NCBI GenBank assembly: GCA_965214085.1
Contig: OZ243937.1
Location: forward strand, 1,302,001-1,366,000
Length of the DNA: 64,000 nucleotides
DNA from: UBA6055 sp965214085
GTDB taxonomy: Bacteria; Chloroflexota; Anaerolineae; Aggregatilineales; Phototrophicaceae
Direction: 5' to 3'
Position numbers and translations under genes: made by a program. Below are positions 23,936 to 32,578 of the stretch, piece after piece. The notes beneath the pieces were generated by a model, which did not search any database, was not told where the DNA came from, and saw nothing but the letters and a program-made list of their open reading frames with translations. Every line of letters starts with the position of its first letter. Positions within the stretch are counted from its first letter, which is position 1.

Positions 23936-25492
23936 TCACTTTATACCCATCTTAAATCGGAAGCGGATTCTTTCTAGCAGGCCAGCCTTAGAATCATTGC
24001 TGTTGTACCCAAACCGTTGCAATATATTACTCCAAACACCTGTCTTGCCGGCAAATATGGATTCGGCATTTGATTGAATTCGAGAGTGTAGCTCTTCAAT
24101 GGTGGTGACGGGATCACCTGCCCCGGGCCAGTGCTCGCGTAAAATGTTACGGTCGATATTGACCACATGAACTAACCAGTAACCGACCAGTGCGAGCGCT
24201 CCCGCGTCGTCAGTTAGACCAACTACACCAAGGAGGCTTTCTGGGATTAGATCAAAAGGTGATACAACATACGCCGATGCAGCAGCAAGCCGCGCCTTGA
24301 CCGTTGCTGGTACGCGGTTGTCACCAATTAGACGTACAATGAGCATAAAGAGGTCGGGAACCAAAAATACAGTCTCTCCAAGCTCAGAATTTAGGTTCTC
24401 AAAAACCCAGTCTTGGACTCGTACGCGCCAAACCTCATACCATGTGTCCTGATTGGGTTCTTCTGTAATGAATCGGTAGGCCTCGTCGACATCCTTGTTG
24501 CTCGGAAGCTCAGAGGGATGGCGGTGCTTCCAAACTGTTTGCGGACCGGCTTCCGCGACTCCTCTGATAACATGCCACACCTCATCACTGAACATGTCCT
24601 GATGGCTATCTAGAATGAAAGTGTGCATATTTTCTACGAACTCCACGGGGTCAGTTTCAGCTGGCCAATGATCCGGAAGTACCTCATGCAGTTCATCCGC
24701 TTGTTGCAGGTACCAGTGCAGAGTGAAAGCTAAAACTGCAGCGTCATCAATCAGCGCTTCGACGCTGTCTCTACCTTCCGGAATAAGGTCATTTGGATCG
24801 ATAACGTAATATACTGACCAAATTAACGGGAGTTTGAGCGCAAAGGAAACTCGACTGTCAGAAATTATTCCGACTATGAGCATCAACTGGTCCAGTAGTG
24901 TGGAGAGCAGTTCTGCCTCTGGTGAGTCAGGATTGTTTTCAATCCATTGTTCGATCAGTAAAGTCCATGTGTCTTGCCATTCCTGGGAGAAATCATGCAT
25001 TGTTGTCATGCTCTTCTCACCGTCGCCTAGGACATTGGAGGATTCGCGCAGAAAAATCGCCAATGTGTTGCGAACCCATAGTGCCTCGTCCTGCGAGGGA
25101 CGGTAATTCTCATGCACGCACTTGTTTCGAAGAATCCTTAAGGTGTGGAGCGTTTCTGCAGAAAATACACAAAACTGGCACTGATATGCGGCAGTTAATT
25201 CGTCAAACAAATCTTCGTTCCTGTAGAATTTTATCCATTCAGCAAACGTCAAGCTGCCATGAGGACTATTAGCATTAATTTTCTGCTTATGGCTAGCTTC
25301 CAGCGCTAATTTTAATCGAAAATCGTTCGCATTTAGGTTGTTCAACAGCTCGTCGAACAGTACTTGCAGCATAAACTCCACTCCGCCCGACGCAGACTCC
25401 ACTGCACTGCGAAAGTGTCCGGTGTCAATGTGATGATCGGTTTCGCGCAGTCGCTGCTTACAAGTCTCCATTCTATTGTCTACTGAAACCAT
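23936..25492 (-). CDS. HEPN-like protein with two DUF1232 (YkvA-type) domains
   Basis: 518 aa from ATG 25492, chosen because AGGAG lies seven bases upstream; an ATG at 25513 is weaker. The N-terminal ~170 residues are helical and end in LRILRNKCVHENY, matching the R-N-x-x-x-H motif of HEPN ribonucleases and toxins (R122, H127). Two copies of a DUF1232-like unit follow: VSFALKLPLIWSVYYVIDPNDLIPE with a downstream DD, and VPATVKARLAAASAYVVSPFDLIPES with a downstream DD. Codon use is clearly more AT-rich than neighbouring genes, suggesting recent transfer. A defence or toxin-like role is inferred, not shown. Confidence 0.7.
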   Translation of the reverse strand: MVSVDNRMETCKQRLRETDHHIDTGHFRSAVESASGGVEFMLQVLFDELLNNLNANDFRLKLALEASHKQKINANSPHGSLTFAEWIKFYRNEDLFDELTAAYQCQFCVFSAETLHTLRILRNKCVHENYRPSQDEALWVRNTLAIFLRESSNVLGDGEKSMTTMHDFSQEWQDTWTLLIEQWIENNPDSPEAELLSTLLDQLMLIVGIISDSRVSFALKLPLIWSVYYVIDPNDLIPEGRDSVEALIDDAAVLAFTLHWYLQQADELHEVLPDHWPAETDPVEFVENMHTFILDSHQDMFSDEVWHVIRGVAEAGPQTVWKHRHPSELPSNKDVDEAYRFITEEPNQDTWYEVWRVRVQDWVFENLNSELGETVFLVPDLFMLIVRLIGDNRVPATVKARLAAASAYVVSPFDLIPESLLGVVGLTDDAGALALVGYWLVHVVNIDRNILREHWPGAGDPVTTIEELHSRIQSNAESIFAGKTGVWSNILQRFGYNSNDSKAGLLERIRFRFKMGIK

Positions 25493-25560
25493 GAACTTGC
25501 TCCTAACTCGCATAGCAGGACAACGGGAGACGAGATCAGCGGCAGACCGCTAACGGTATG

Positions 25561-26571
25561 TTATCCGTCCAGCGCCACCTTAGCCAACTCGACGCCTTCG
25601 CGCAGGACTTTCTCATAGACATTGTAGCGCTGATAGACCTGCATTCCCACGCGCTCGTAAAGCGCCACGGCGTTGGTCAGGCTCTGGCCGTCGACGTCCA
25701 GATGGACCAGTCGCTTGCCGCGATCCCAGAAGGCCGCGAAGCTGTGCAGCAGCATGGCCGAGGCCAGCCCGCGCCGGCGATAGTCGCGGCGGACGCCAAC
25801 CGTATCAATATAGCCGGCTTCGGGCTCGCGAAAGTCTTGTGTCAATCCGAGCAGGCAGCCGGCCACTTCTCCCGTCGCTTCGTCAACCGGGAATATCACC
25901 AGCTCTGGCTCGAAGTAGGGGTCGTTATCAAGCCAATGGCGGAACATCTCCAGGTCTTTGTCGAAGGATTCTTCGATAAAACCGAAGTGGTCCGAGAAAG
26001 AATCACGCACGACATCGACCAGCAGGGGCAGGTCGGTCTCATGGCAATAGGGACGCGTGACGATGCCTTCGGGCCAGGGCGGGGGCTGCGGCCGCTCCGT
26101 CAGCTTGATTTCCATATCGTAGAAGCTGCGGCAGACGCTGAAGCCGGCGTCTTTCAGCGCGCCTTCGGCATAGGCATGTCCTTGGCGCGCGCCGGTTTGC
26201 AGGCTGACCCGCGCCTCAGCCGGGCAGCGGGGGATGACCGCGTCGGCTTTGGACTCGCCCCAGGCCAGCAGTTTGCGCTCAAGTTTGCGCTCAAGAAAAT
26301 CGGGATGCACGCCCCATCTTACGCCGGGGCGAACCGGCTTTTCGGCAGTCGCCCAGAATGTGGCGTAACCCGCCAGCCTGCCGTCCGCAGCGAAATAGGC
26401 GATCGACGACTTGGATAAATCGAAGCCGGGCGCCTGCCATTCCAGCAGCACAATCTTCGTGTCTAGGCGATCCTTCACGCCGATGGACGCTGAAACCGCA
26501 TTCTCGGTTTCGACATAGCGTTCGGCGTCATCCAGTATAAGCGGGCGAATCTCAAAGTCGGATAGGCTCAT
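25561..26571 (-). CDS. Tandem GNAT acetyltransferase (mycothiol-synthase-like layout)
   Basis: 336 aa with two GNAT modules. The N-terminal one is weak (FAADGRLAGYATFW ... GVHPDFLERKLERKLL, lacking a good acetyl-CoA loop). The C-terminal one is canonical: AGYIDTVGVRRDYRRRGLASAMLLHSFAAF and LDVDGQSLTNAVALYERVGMQVYQRYNVYEKVL. Pairs of this form occur in mycothiol synthase MshD and many uncharacterised actinobacterial and Chloroflexota proteins. The substrate is unknown. Confidence 0.85.
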   Translation of the reverse strand: MSLSDFEIRPLILDDAERYVETENAVSASIGVKDRLDTKIVLLEWQAPGFDLSKSSIAYFAADGRLAGYATFWATAEKPVRPGVRWGVHPDFLERKLERKLLAWGESKADAVIPRCPAEARVSLQTGARQGHAYAEGALKDAGFSVCRSFYDMEIKLTERPQPPPWPEGIVTRPYCHETDLPLLVDVVRDSFSDHFGFIEESFDKDLEMFRHWLDNDPYFEPELVIFPVDEATGEVAGCLLGLTQDFREPEAGYIDTVGVRRDYRRRGLASAMLLHSFAAFWDRGKRLVHLDVDGQSLTNAVALYERVGMQVYQRYNVYEKVLREGVELAKVALDG

Positions 26572-26682
26572 CTTGATTCCGTTCTTGTGGAAGATCAGGG
26601 CAAATCAATGTTCGCCGGCGCGCGCGAATAGGCGTCATCGGCAGTTGCGCCGCCGGCGGATTATATGGAGAAAAAGTCTTGC

Positions 26683-26711
26683 TTAACAGTGTTTCCCTTT
26701 TGGGGTATGAT
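26683..26711 (+). promoter_or_regulatory. Sigma-70 type promoter
   Basis: TTAACA (26683-26688), a 17-base spacer and TATGAT (26706-26711), 38 bases upstream of the ATG at 26749. Confidence 0.6.
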
Positions 26712-26748
26712 GACCGCGCTTTATTGGCGCGCCTGGAGCGGGGCTTGA

Positions 26749-27867
26749 ATGAACAGAACCACCAAAACTTTAACTTATGTCATCGGTATCATCATGACGA
26801 TCGCTATGGTCGGCAGCCTGATACTGCCAATGCTATCCGGGAATATCGGCCAGGCTGGGATTGATGCCGAAGCAGCGCGCCCGACGCCATTGCCCGAGCC
26901 GACCTTGCCGCCGCCCCCGGATACCGCCTCGATTAGTTTTGACCGCGCCTACCTGCACAGTTCGGGTTTGTTCACTTTAGGCGCGCCAACCGGCTGGATC
27001 CAAAGCGCGGGCAGCAATACGGCCGATGAATTGCGCGCCAGCTTGACAAACGCGTCTCTGCTCAGCGTAGTTGAAGCGCGCATCAGCAAGAACCATGCCG
27101 GCCTGGCTGATAGCGAAGCGCTCAGCGCCTTTCTCGACAACACCTGGCTAGGCCAAACCTGGAGCGGCTACTCCCGCTGGGACGAGACCAGCCGCAAAAC
27201 CACCGCCGACGGCATCGTTCAGATTGACTTCAATTTGGCGCGCGGTCGCTCTCACATGATTGCGCGGCAAGAATCCTGGCTCGAAGGCGGCGAAATTTAT
27301 CATGTTCGCGTGGTCATGGCGGAGAACGCGTCACAAGCGCTCAAGTTTATCTTGCAGGGCGTGGCCGACAGTATCGTACGCCTGCCGTTTTACGCCGATG
27401 CGCCTTTCGGCTGGGAAGCCTACTTTGACAATACCGACAAGCACATCGTCCGCTATCCATCCGACTGGGAAGTTACTGACGCTGCCGAGGGCGTGCCAGC
27501 TACCATTGTCGGCGATCTGGGGTCGCTGGTCATTTCAACGGTCGACGTGGCGCTCAACAGCGAAGAAGAAGCAATCGACTGGATTCAGACTTGGCGCAGC
27601 GGCGTGGAAGCCCACACTGTCGAAGCGATTGAGATCGATGGCAACGCCGGATTCAAGGTTTCCTATCGCCATTCCACGCTTGACGGCGACTCCGAAAGCG
27701 GCTTGGCAATCATGCTCAACGGCGCGGACAATCGGCTGCATATGGCAAACTTGCGCCTGAGCGACATGGATGAAGATCTGCTGGCGGTTGAGCCGAGCGA
27801 ATTCCCCTGGCTGGCCACGATCGACTCCTTCCGTCTTGTGCCAGATTTCCAGGCCGACCTTCAGTAA
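26749..27867 (+). CDS. Membrane-anchored extracellular protein with two PsbP-like modules
   Basis: 372 aa. An N-terminal hydrophobic helix (LTYVIGIIMTIAMVGSLILPML) acts as anchor or uncleaved signal. A proline-rich linker (ARPTPLPEPTLPPPPDT) follows, then two similar modules. Module one has YLHSSGLFTLGAPTGWIQS; module two has YFDNTDKHIVRYPSDWEVTDAAEG. Both have the F/Y-x-L/V-x-P-x-x-W start typical of PsbP/LpqN-like domains in lipoproteins. The role is unknown. A good promoter precedes it. Confidence 0.72.
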   Translation: MNRTTKTLTYVIGIIMTIAMVGSLILPMLSGNIGQAGIDAEAARPTPLPEPTLPPPPDTASISFDRAYLHSSGLFTLGAPTGWIQSAGSNTADELRASLTNASLLSVVEARISKNHAGLADSEALSAFLDNTWLGQTWSGYSRWDETSRKTTADGIVQIDFNLARGRSHMIARQESWLEGGEIYHVRVVMAENASQALKFILQGVADSIVRLPFYADAPFGWEAYFDNTDKHIVRYPSDWEVTDAAEGVPATIVGDLGSLVISTVDVALNSEEEAIDWIQTWRSGVEAHTVEAIEIDGNAGFKVSYRHSTLDGDSESGLAIMLNGADNRLHMANLRLSDMDEDLLAVEPSEFPWLATIDSFRLVPDFQADLQ

Positions 27868-27938
27868 GGCGCCGCTATGGCGATAGCGATGCAGCCAACT
27901 GCGCTGGTCGTCCCGCGTGAACCAACTTTGGGGCTGCT

Positions 27939-28712
27939 GTGAGTGGACAGCCTAAAGAAATCCTGCCCAACCTGTGGATATACGAGACGGCCTCGGATGA
28001 CATTACCGTACGCGGCGTCCTTGTCATCGGCGAACGTCAGGCGGCGGTCTGGGATACGCTGACTCACCCGCGCGACGTATACCCGCTCAGCGCCATTCTC
28101 GGCAGCAAGCCCTTCCACGTGGTATACAGCCATGCCGATTGGGATCACTGCTGGGGCACGTCCGGTTTCAGGCGACCGCCCTTGAGCATAATCGGCCATG
28201 ATGAATGCCGGCGCCGCTTTCAAGAAGACGTGCCGCTGACACTCAGCAGCATGCAAAGCGCGGAAAGCGGCAAGTGGCAGGACCTGCGTCTGGCGCCGCC
28301 CAACTTTACTTTTAATCTTTGTATGGTCCTGGACCTCGGCGGCCTCACGCTGGAGTTGCATCATTTGCCCGGGCACACCAGCGATTGCATCGTCGGCTGG
28401 ATACCGGAGTGGGGCGTCCTGCTGGGCGGCGATGCCATTGAAACGCCTTTGCCCGTGGTCAATCGCGCGTCGCTGTTGGGCGCTTGGCTGTCCGCGCTGC
28501 AGGGTTGGGCGAATAAGCCCGATCTTAGGCGGTCGATACCGTCGCATGGCTCGACGAGCGGGCGCCGGGCTTTGGATCAGACGGTCGCCTATTTGACGTC
28601 GCTCAGGGGCAAGCAGGACTTTATTCTGCCCAAGAGACTGGCGAAGTTTTACCGAGAAACGCATCAGAAGAATCTGCAGCTGCTGGCTGAAGCGCCGGGC
28701 CGGCATGACTGA
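27939..28712 (+). CDS. Metallo-beta-lactamase fold hydrolase
   Basis: 257 aa from a GTG at 27939. Metal motifs are YSHADWDHCWG (HxHxDH, with Asp where the second His usually sits), LPGHTSDCIVGW (third His), LLGGDAIE (bridging Asp) and IPSHG (last His). The Asp replacement occurs in some MBL subfamilies and does not rule out activity. It is first in a run of three genes with a mismatch glycosylase and dUTPase; the second gene overlaps its end by 8 bases. Confidence 0.85.
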   Translation: MSGQPKEILPNLWIYETASDDITVRGVLVIGERQAAVWDTLTHPRDVYPLSAILGSKPFHVVYSHADWDHCWGTSGFRRPPLSIIGHDECRRRFQEDVPLTLSSMQSAESGKWQDLRLAPPNFTFNLCMVLDLGGLTLELHHLPGHTSDCIVGWIPEWGVLLGGDAIETPLPVVNRASLLGAWLSALQGWANKPDLRRSIPSHGSTSGRRALDQTVAYLTSLRGKQDFILPKRLAKFYRETHQKNLQLLAEAPGRHD

Positions 28713-29223
28713 TGTGCTGCCGGATGCCCTGCGCGACGGCTTGGTGGTCGTTTTCTGCGGCACAGCGGCTAGTAGCGTATCGGCGCGGGAAGGCGCTTAC
28801 TATGCCAATGCCTCGAACGCCTTCTGGCGCGCATTGCATGAGACCGGCATGACCCCGCGGCGATATGCGCCCAGCGAGTTTCCGCGCTTGCTTGACCTGC
28901 GAATCGGGCTTACCGATGTGGCAAAGGGCGTTGCCGGCAGCGACAGCAGTTTGCGCAAATGCGACTACGAGCCCGATTGCCTCAGCGAAAAGATCCGCCG
29001 CTTTCATCCGCAGATCGTAGCATTCACCAGCAAAGCTGCCTGGCGCGCCTGGAGGCGACAGTCCGCCGCCGATGCAGTCGCGTATGGCTGGCAGCGAGAA
29101 AGCCTGGGCGCTACCGATTTCGTCGTATTGCCATCGCCATCCGGCGCCGCCCGCGGTTATTGGGACATATCATATTGGCAGGCATTAGCCGACGACTATC
29201 GGCGCCGAATGCGGCTTGGGTAG
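28705..29223 (+). CDS. mug: Mismatch-specific uracil/thymine DNA glycosylase
   Basis: 172 aa, usual length for the MUG/TDG family. The active-site segment VVFCGTAASSVSAREGAYYANASNAFWRALHETGMTPRRY carries the family's G-x-(N/T) loop and the Y-Y-A-N-x-x-N-x-F-W pattern. GLTDVAKGVAGSDSSL and VVLPSPSGAARGYW correspond to the later DNA-contact loops. It removes uracil or thymine mispaired with guanine. Its neighbour dut limits dUTP, so both keep uracil out of DNA. Confidence 0.85.
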   Translation: MTDVLPDALRDGLVVVFCGTAASSVSAREGAYYANASNAFWRALHETGMTPRRYAPSEFPRLLDLRIGLTDVAKGVAGSDSSLRKCDYEPDCLSEKIRRFHPQIVAFTSKAAWRAWRRQSAADAVAYGWQRESLGATDFVVLPSPSGAARGYWDISYWQALADDYRRRMRLG

Positions 29224-29232
29224 TTTAGCGAA

Positions 29233-29664
29233 ATGCGCGTTTATCGAAACGACAAACTGAGGGCGCTCAACATCGGTATCGAGTCGCCGCGCGCTGGCGA
29301 TGCCGGTTACGATCTTTACGCGATCTCTGCCCACAGCGTCGAACCGGGGCAGCGGGCGCTGGTCGACACTGGCTTGCATCTGGAGCTTCCGGACGGCTTT
29401 GTCGGCTTGGTCAAGGATCGGTCCAGCGTGGCGGCGGCGGGCATGCACACGCTGGCCGGTGTCATCGACAGTTCCTACCGCGGCGAGCTCAAAATCTTGC
29501 TTGCGAATCTGGGCGGCAGCCGCTACGAAGTCCGCACAGGTCAGAAGATCGCGCAACTGCTGGTCGTTCCGGTTTATGCCGAGGCGGTCGAGTTTGTGGA
29601 TTCGCTGGAGAGCCTGTCGACCTCGCAACGCGGGTCTGGCGGATTCGGCTCAACCGGCGAATGA
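29233..29664 (+). CDS. dut: dUTP diphosphatase
   Basis: 143 aa, trimeric dUTPase type. All five motifs are present: AGDAGYDLYA (I), KDRSSVAAAG (II), GVIDSSYRGELKILL (III), GQKIAQLLVVP (IV) and RGSGGFGSTG (V, the Gly-rich C-terminal lid). It hydrolyses dUTP to dUMP and pyrophosphate. It lies nine bases after mug. Confidence 0.97.
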   Translation: MRVYRNDKLRALNIGIESPRAGDAGYDLYAISAHSVEPGQRALVDTGLHLELPDGFVGLVKDRSSVAAAGMHTLAGVIDSSYRGELKILLANLGGSRYEVRTGQKIAQLLVVPVYAEAVEFVDSLESLSTSQRGSGGFGSTGE

Positions 29665-29685
29665 TCTGGTCCCCAAGTTCCGCGC

Positions 29686-30429
29686 CTATTCCGCCGGATT
29701 GCCGTCGGCGGCGGCGGAAAACACCCCGCCGTTGATAGACTCGGCGGCATCGGAGCACAGATAGAGCGCAGTGTCAGCGACATCGCCAAGCGAGGAGAAT
29801 CCGAGTTTCAGCGCGCTTTCAATTTGTGAAGTCGCTTTCCTATCCGCAGAGGCGCTGCCGGTCACAATGGCGTTGACGCGAATCCTATGCGGCGACAGCT
29901 CGCGAGCGGCCTGCTGGGTCATGGCGATCACTGCCGCTTGGCTCGCCACATAGCCGATGCCGCTTGGCAGCGTCGACCCAAGCCCTGCGGCGGATGCCAG
30001 GTTGATCATCACTCCGCCGCCTTCGTCCGCCATGACACGCCCGGCCAATTGCATGCAGAAGAATACGCCGGTGATATTCACTTCGAGCTGGCGGCGCCAA
30101 TTCCATTCGTCGATTGTTAACATCGCTTCGGGGTGAAAGATTTGCGTCCCATTGACCAGGATATGTAGCTTGCCGAAGGCGTCGCGCGCCATCTCGATCA
30201 TATTGGCAGTCTGGAAGCGGTTGGAGATATCGGCCTGCAGCGCAATGGCCGCGCCGCCACGCTCTTGGATTTGCTCGCAAGTACGCTCGGCGCGCTCGAT
30301 ATTGATATCGCTGACCGCCACTGACGCGCCCTTAGCCGCCAGAGCCAGCGCTATCGCTCGTCCGTGCCCGGCGCCGGCACCAGTGACCAAGGCCTTGCGG
30401 TCGCTTAGCTCAGCTCGTTGATCGGACAC
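29686..30429 (-). CDS. SDR-family oxidoreductase lacking the catalytic lysine
   Basis: 247 aa. The NAD(P) loop TGAGAGHGRAIALALA, ADISNR and NLASAAGLGSTLPSGIGYVASQAAV are typical of classical short-chain dehydrogenases. The active-site YxxxK reads YVASQ (codon CAA, about 29939), and the NNAG structural motif reads NGTQ. Without the lysine, ordinary hydride transfer should be impaired, so this may be a non-catalytic or altered SDR. It lies 39 bases downstream of ssb on the same strand. Confidence 0.85.
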   Translation of the reverse strand: MSDQRAELSDRKALVTGAGAGHGRAIALALAAKGASVAVSDINIERAERTCEQIQERGGAAIALQADISNRFQTANMIEMARDAFGKLHILVNGTQIFHPEAMLTIDEWNWRRQLEVNITGVFFCMQLAGRVMADEGGGVMINLASAAGLGSTLPSGIGYVASQAAVIAMTQQAARELSPHRIRVNAIVTGSASADRKATSQIESALKLGFSSLGDVADTALYLCSDAAESINGGVFSAAADGNPAE

Positions 30430-30468
30430 GAGAAAGTAACAGATCTGAGAGTCGGCGGTTGATGGCGT

Positions 30469-30948
30469 CTAAAAGGGTATGTCATCGACGGAGGCCGGCT
30501 GATCCGGATAATTCGACGCCCGATCGCTCTGCTGAGATGGTCCGCGCTGCTGGCCGCCGCCGCGCTGTTGGCCGCCGCCTTGCCAGCCGCCATCCTGTTG
30601 ACCACCACCGCCGCCGTCACGGCCACCGAGGAATTGCACGCTTCGCGCCGTCAATTCCAGTGAAGCCGCCGCCTCGCCGTTATTGTTGACGTAGCCGCGC
30701 GCCTGCACATTGCCGATCACCATCACCTGCCGACCTCTTGATAGATAGGTGTTACAGGGTTCCGCTTGATTGCCCCAGACGGCTACGCGATACCAGGTGG
30801 TCTTTTCCTGCTGCTCGTTGGTTTGCCGGTCGCGCCAGCGTTCAGAGACCGCCACGCTGAAGTTGCATACGGCGCGTCCACTTTGCATATAGCGCAGTTC
30901 GGGATCGCCGCCTAAATTGCCCACGATTATTGTTTGATGCCATGACAT
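30469..30948 (-). CDS. ssb: Single-stranded DNA-binding protein
   Basis: 159 aa. The OB fold begins WHQTIIVGNLGGDPELRYMQSGRAVCNFSVAVSERW and includes EKTTWYRVAVWGNQAEPCNTYLSRGRQVMVIG. A Gly/Gln-rich flexible tail follows, ending in the acidic tip DDIPF that recruits repair and replication proteins. The start ATG has GGGAG nine bases upstream. It follows gatB by 26 bases. Confidence 0.97.
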   Translation of the reverse strand: MSWHQTIIVGNLGGDPELRYMQSGRAVCNFSVAVSERWRDRQTNEQQEKTTWYRVAVWGNQAEPCNTYLSRGRQVMVIGNVQARGYVNNNGEAAASLELTARSVQFLGGRDGGGGGQQDGGWQGGGQQRGGGQQRGPSQQSDRASNYPDQPASVDDIPF

Positions 30949-30974
30949 AACTTAACGCTCCCGTCGACTTTGCT

Positions 30975-32432
30975 CTATCCGCTTAAGTTTGACAGTTTAT
31001 CAGTGAGAATTTGGCGCACGACGCTCGGATCGCCCTTGCCGCGCAGTTCGCCCATTATACGCCCGAAAATCGCATTGACCACTTTATTGTTGCCGTCGAG
31101 GTAGCGCTGCACCATGTCGCCATTGGCTAGCAGGACAGTATCAACGGCCTCCCCGATAAGCGCCGTGTCTGTAACCTGCGCCAATCCCTCTTTGTCTACA
31201 ATCGCTCGCGCATCCTGGCCCGTCTCCCACATAGCCGGCAGCACACGCTTGCGCGCCGTACTCTGGTTGATGACGCCGTCTTGAACCAGAGCCAGCAACT
31301 CGGCGAAAGCAGACGCGGAAACGGGAATCGTGGCGATGGCTTCCCGCTCAATTTCTTTGGCATTCATCAGCCGGAACAAGTCGCTTGTGATCCAGTTGGC
31401 CGCCGATTTCGCCTCTGCCCCGCTGTCGATCATCCGCTGAAAGTAGTCGGCGACTGCGCGTTCCGCGGTCAATACGGCGGCATCGTAGTCGCTCAAGCCC
31501 AAGTCCTCAACGTATCGCTGCTGCAGCTGATCGGGCAGGGCGGGCAGCTGGGCGCGGATCTCGTCGACCCAAGCGCGGCTCACTTCGACGATGGGCAGGT
31601 CGGGCTCCGGGAAATAGCGATATTCATCCGCGCGTTCTTTGTAACGCTGAACGGTGATGCGCTGCGTCGCTTCGTCCCAGCCCAGGGTGGCTGGCTTCAC
31701 CGATTCGCCGCTCTGGTATAGCTTGATTTGCCGCTTGACCTCGTAGTCTATCGCCTTGACCATGTTGCGGATGCTATTCAAATTCTTGATCTCGGTGCGT
31801 TCGCGCAGCTCGCTATCGCTCGAATGCAATACGCTTACGTTGGCTTCAAAGCGCAGAATGCCTTTGGACATATCGCCGCTGTTGACATCCAGATAGCGCA
31901 GAATCGAGCGCAGCTTCCGGGCGTAACTCGCGGCTTCTTCCGCGCTGAACAGGTCAGGCTCCGACACGATTTCAAGCAGTGGGACGCCGGCGCGATTGTA
32001 GTCGACCAGGCTGCCGCCCATGACGTGGCTGAGCTTGCCGGTATCTTCTTCCATGTGGGCGCGGCGCACACGGATCGTTTTCTGAGACCCGTCAGCCAAA
32101 TCAATGGCGACGTAGCCCTTGATTGCCAGCGGGCGGTCGTATTGGCTGATTTGGTAGCCCTTGGGCAAGTCGGGATAAAAATAATTCTTGCGCGCGAACT
32201 GATTGATCGGCGGTATCTCGCAGTTGAGCGCCAAGCCCACCATAATGCCGTATTCCATTGCCTGCATGTTGATGACCGGCAATGTGCCCGGCATACCAAG
32301 CGACAGCGCATCAACCGCCGAATTTGGCTCGGCTTCGACGCTGTCAACAACGGGGCAGGGGCTGAACATCTTGCTAGCCGTCTCGAGCTCGGCGTGGACT
32401 TCAAGGCCGATGACGGTTTTCCATTCGCTCAT
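30975..32432 (-). CDS. gatB: Aspartyl/glutamyl-tRNA(Asn/Gln) amidotransferase subunit B
   Basis: About 485 aa from ATG 32432 (MSEWKTVIGLEVHAEL); the frame extends 16 codons upstream without family similarity. Signature segments include SLGMPGTLPVIN, FARKNYFYPDLPKGYQISQYD, HMEEDTGKLSH and DYNRAGVPLLEIVSEPD. A C-terminal YqeY-like tail ends RIMGELRGKGDPSVVRQILTDKL. It transfers ammonia to misacylated tRNAs, together with GatA and GatC, which are not in this window. Confidence 0.96.
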   Translation of the reverse strand: MSEWKTVIGLEVHAELETASKMFSPCPVVDSVEAEPNSAVDALSLGMPGTLPVINMQAMEYGIMVGLALNCEIPPINQFARKNYFYPDLPKGYQISQYDRPLAIKGYVAIDLADGSQKTIRVRRAHMEEDTGKLSHVMGGSLVDYNRAGVPLLEIVSEPDLFSAEEAASYARKLRSILRYLDVNSGDMSKGILRFEANVSVLHSSDSELRERTEIKNLNSIRNMVKAIDYEVKRQIKLYQSGESVKPATLGWDEATQRITVQRYKERADEYRYFPEPDLPIVEVSRAWVDEIRAQLPALPDQLQQRYVEDLGLSDYDAAVLTAERAVADYFQRMIDSGAEAKSAANWITSDLFRLMNAKEIEREAIATIPVSASAFAELLALVQDGVINQSTARKRVLPAMWETGQDARAIVDKEGLAQVTDTALIGEAVDTVLLANGDMVQRYLDGNNKVVNAIFGRIMGELRGKGDPSVVRQILTDKLSNLSG

Positions 32433-32578
32433 AGGGGCATCACCGCGCGCAAGTTTGACATGACCCATAATGTAGCCCAAAAGTTCGCAAACGCAAGGGA
32501 GTCAATCTCGATTTGGTTCAGCAAAAACCTAGGCATTTGCGCCGAGGCTGAATTTGACGCGGCTCTTTAATCTGGCGT

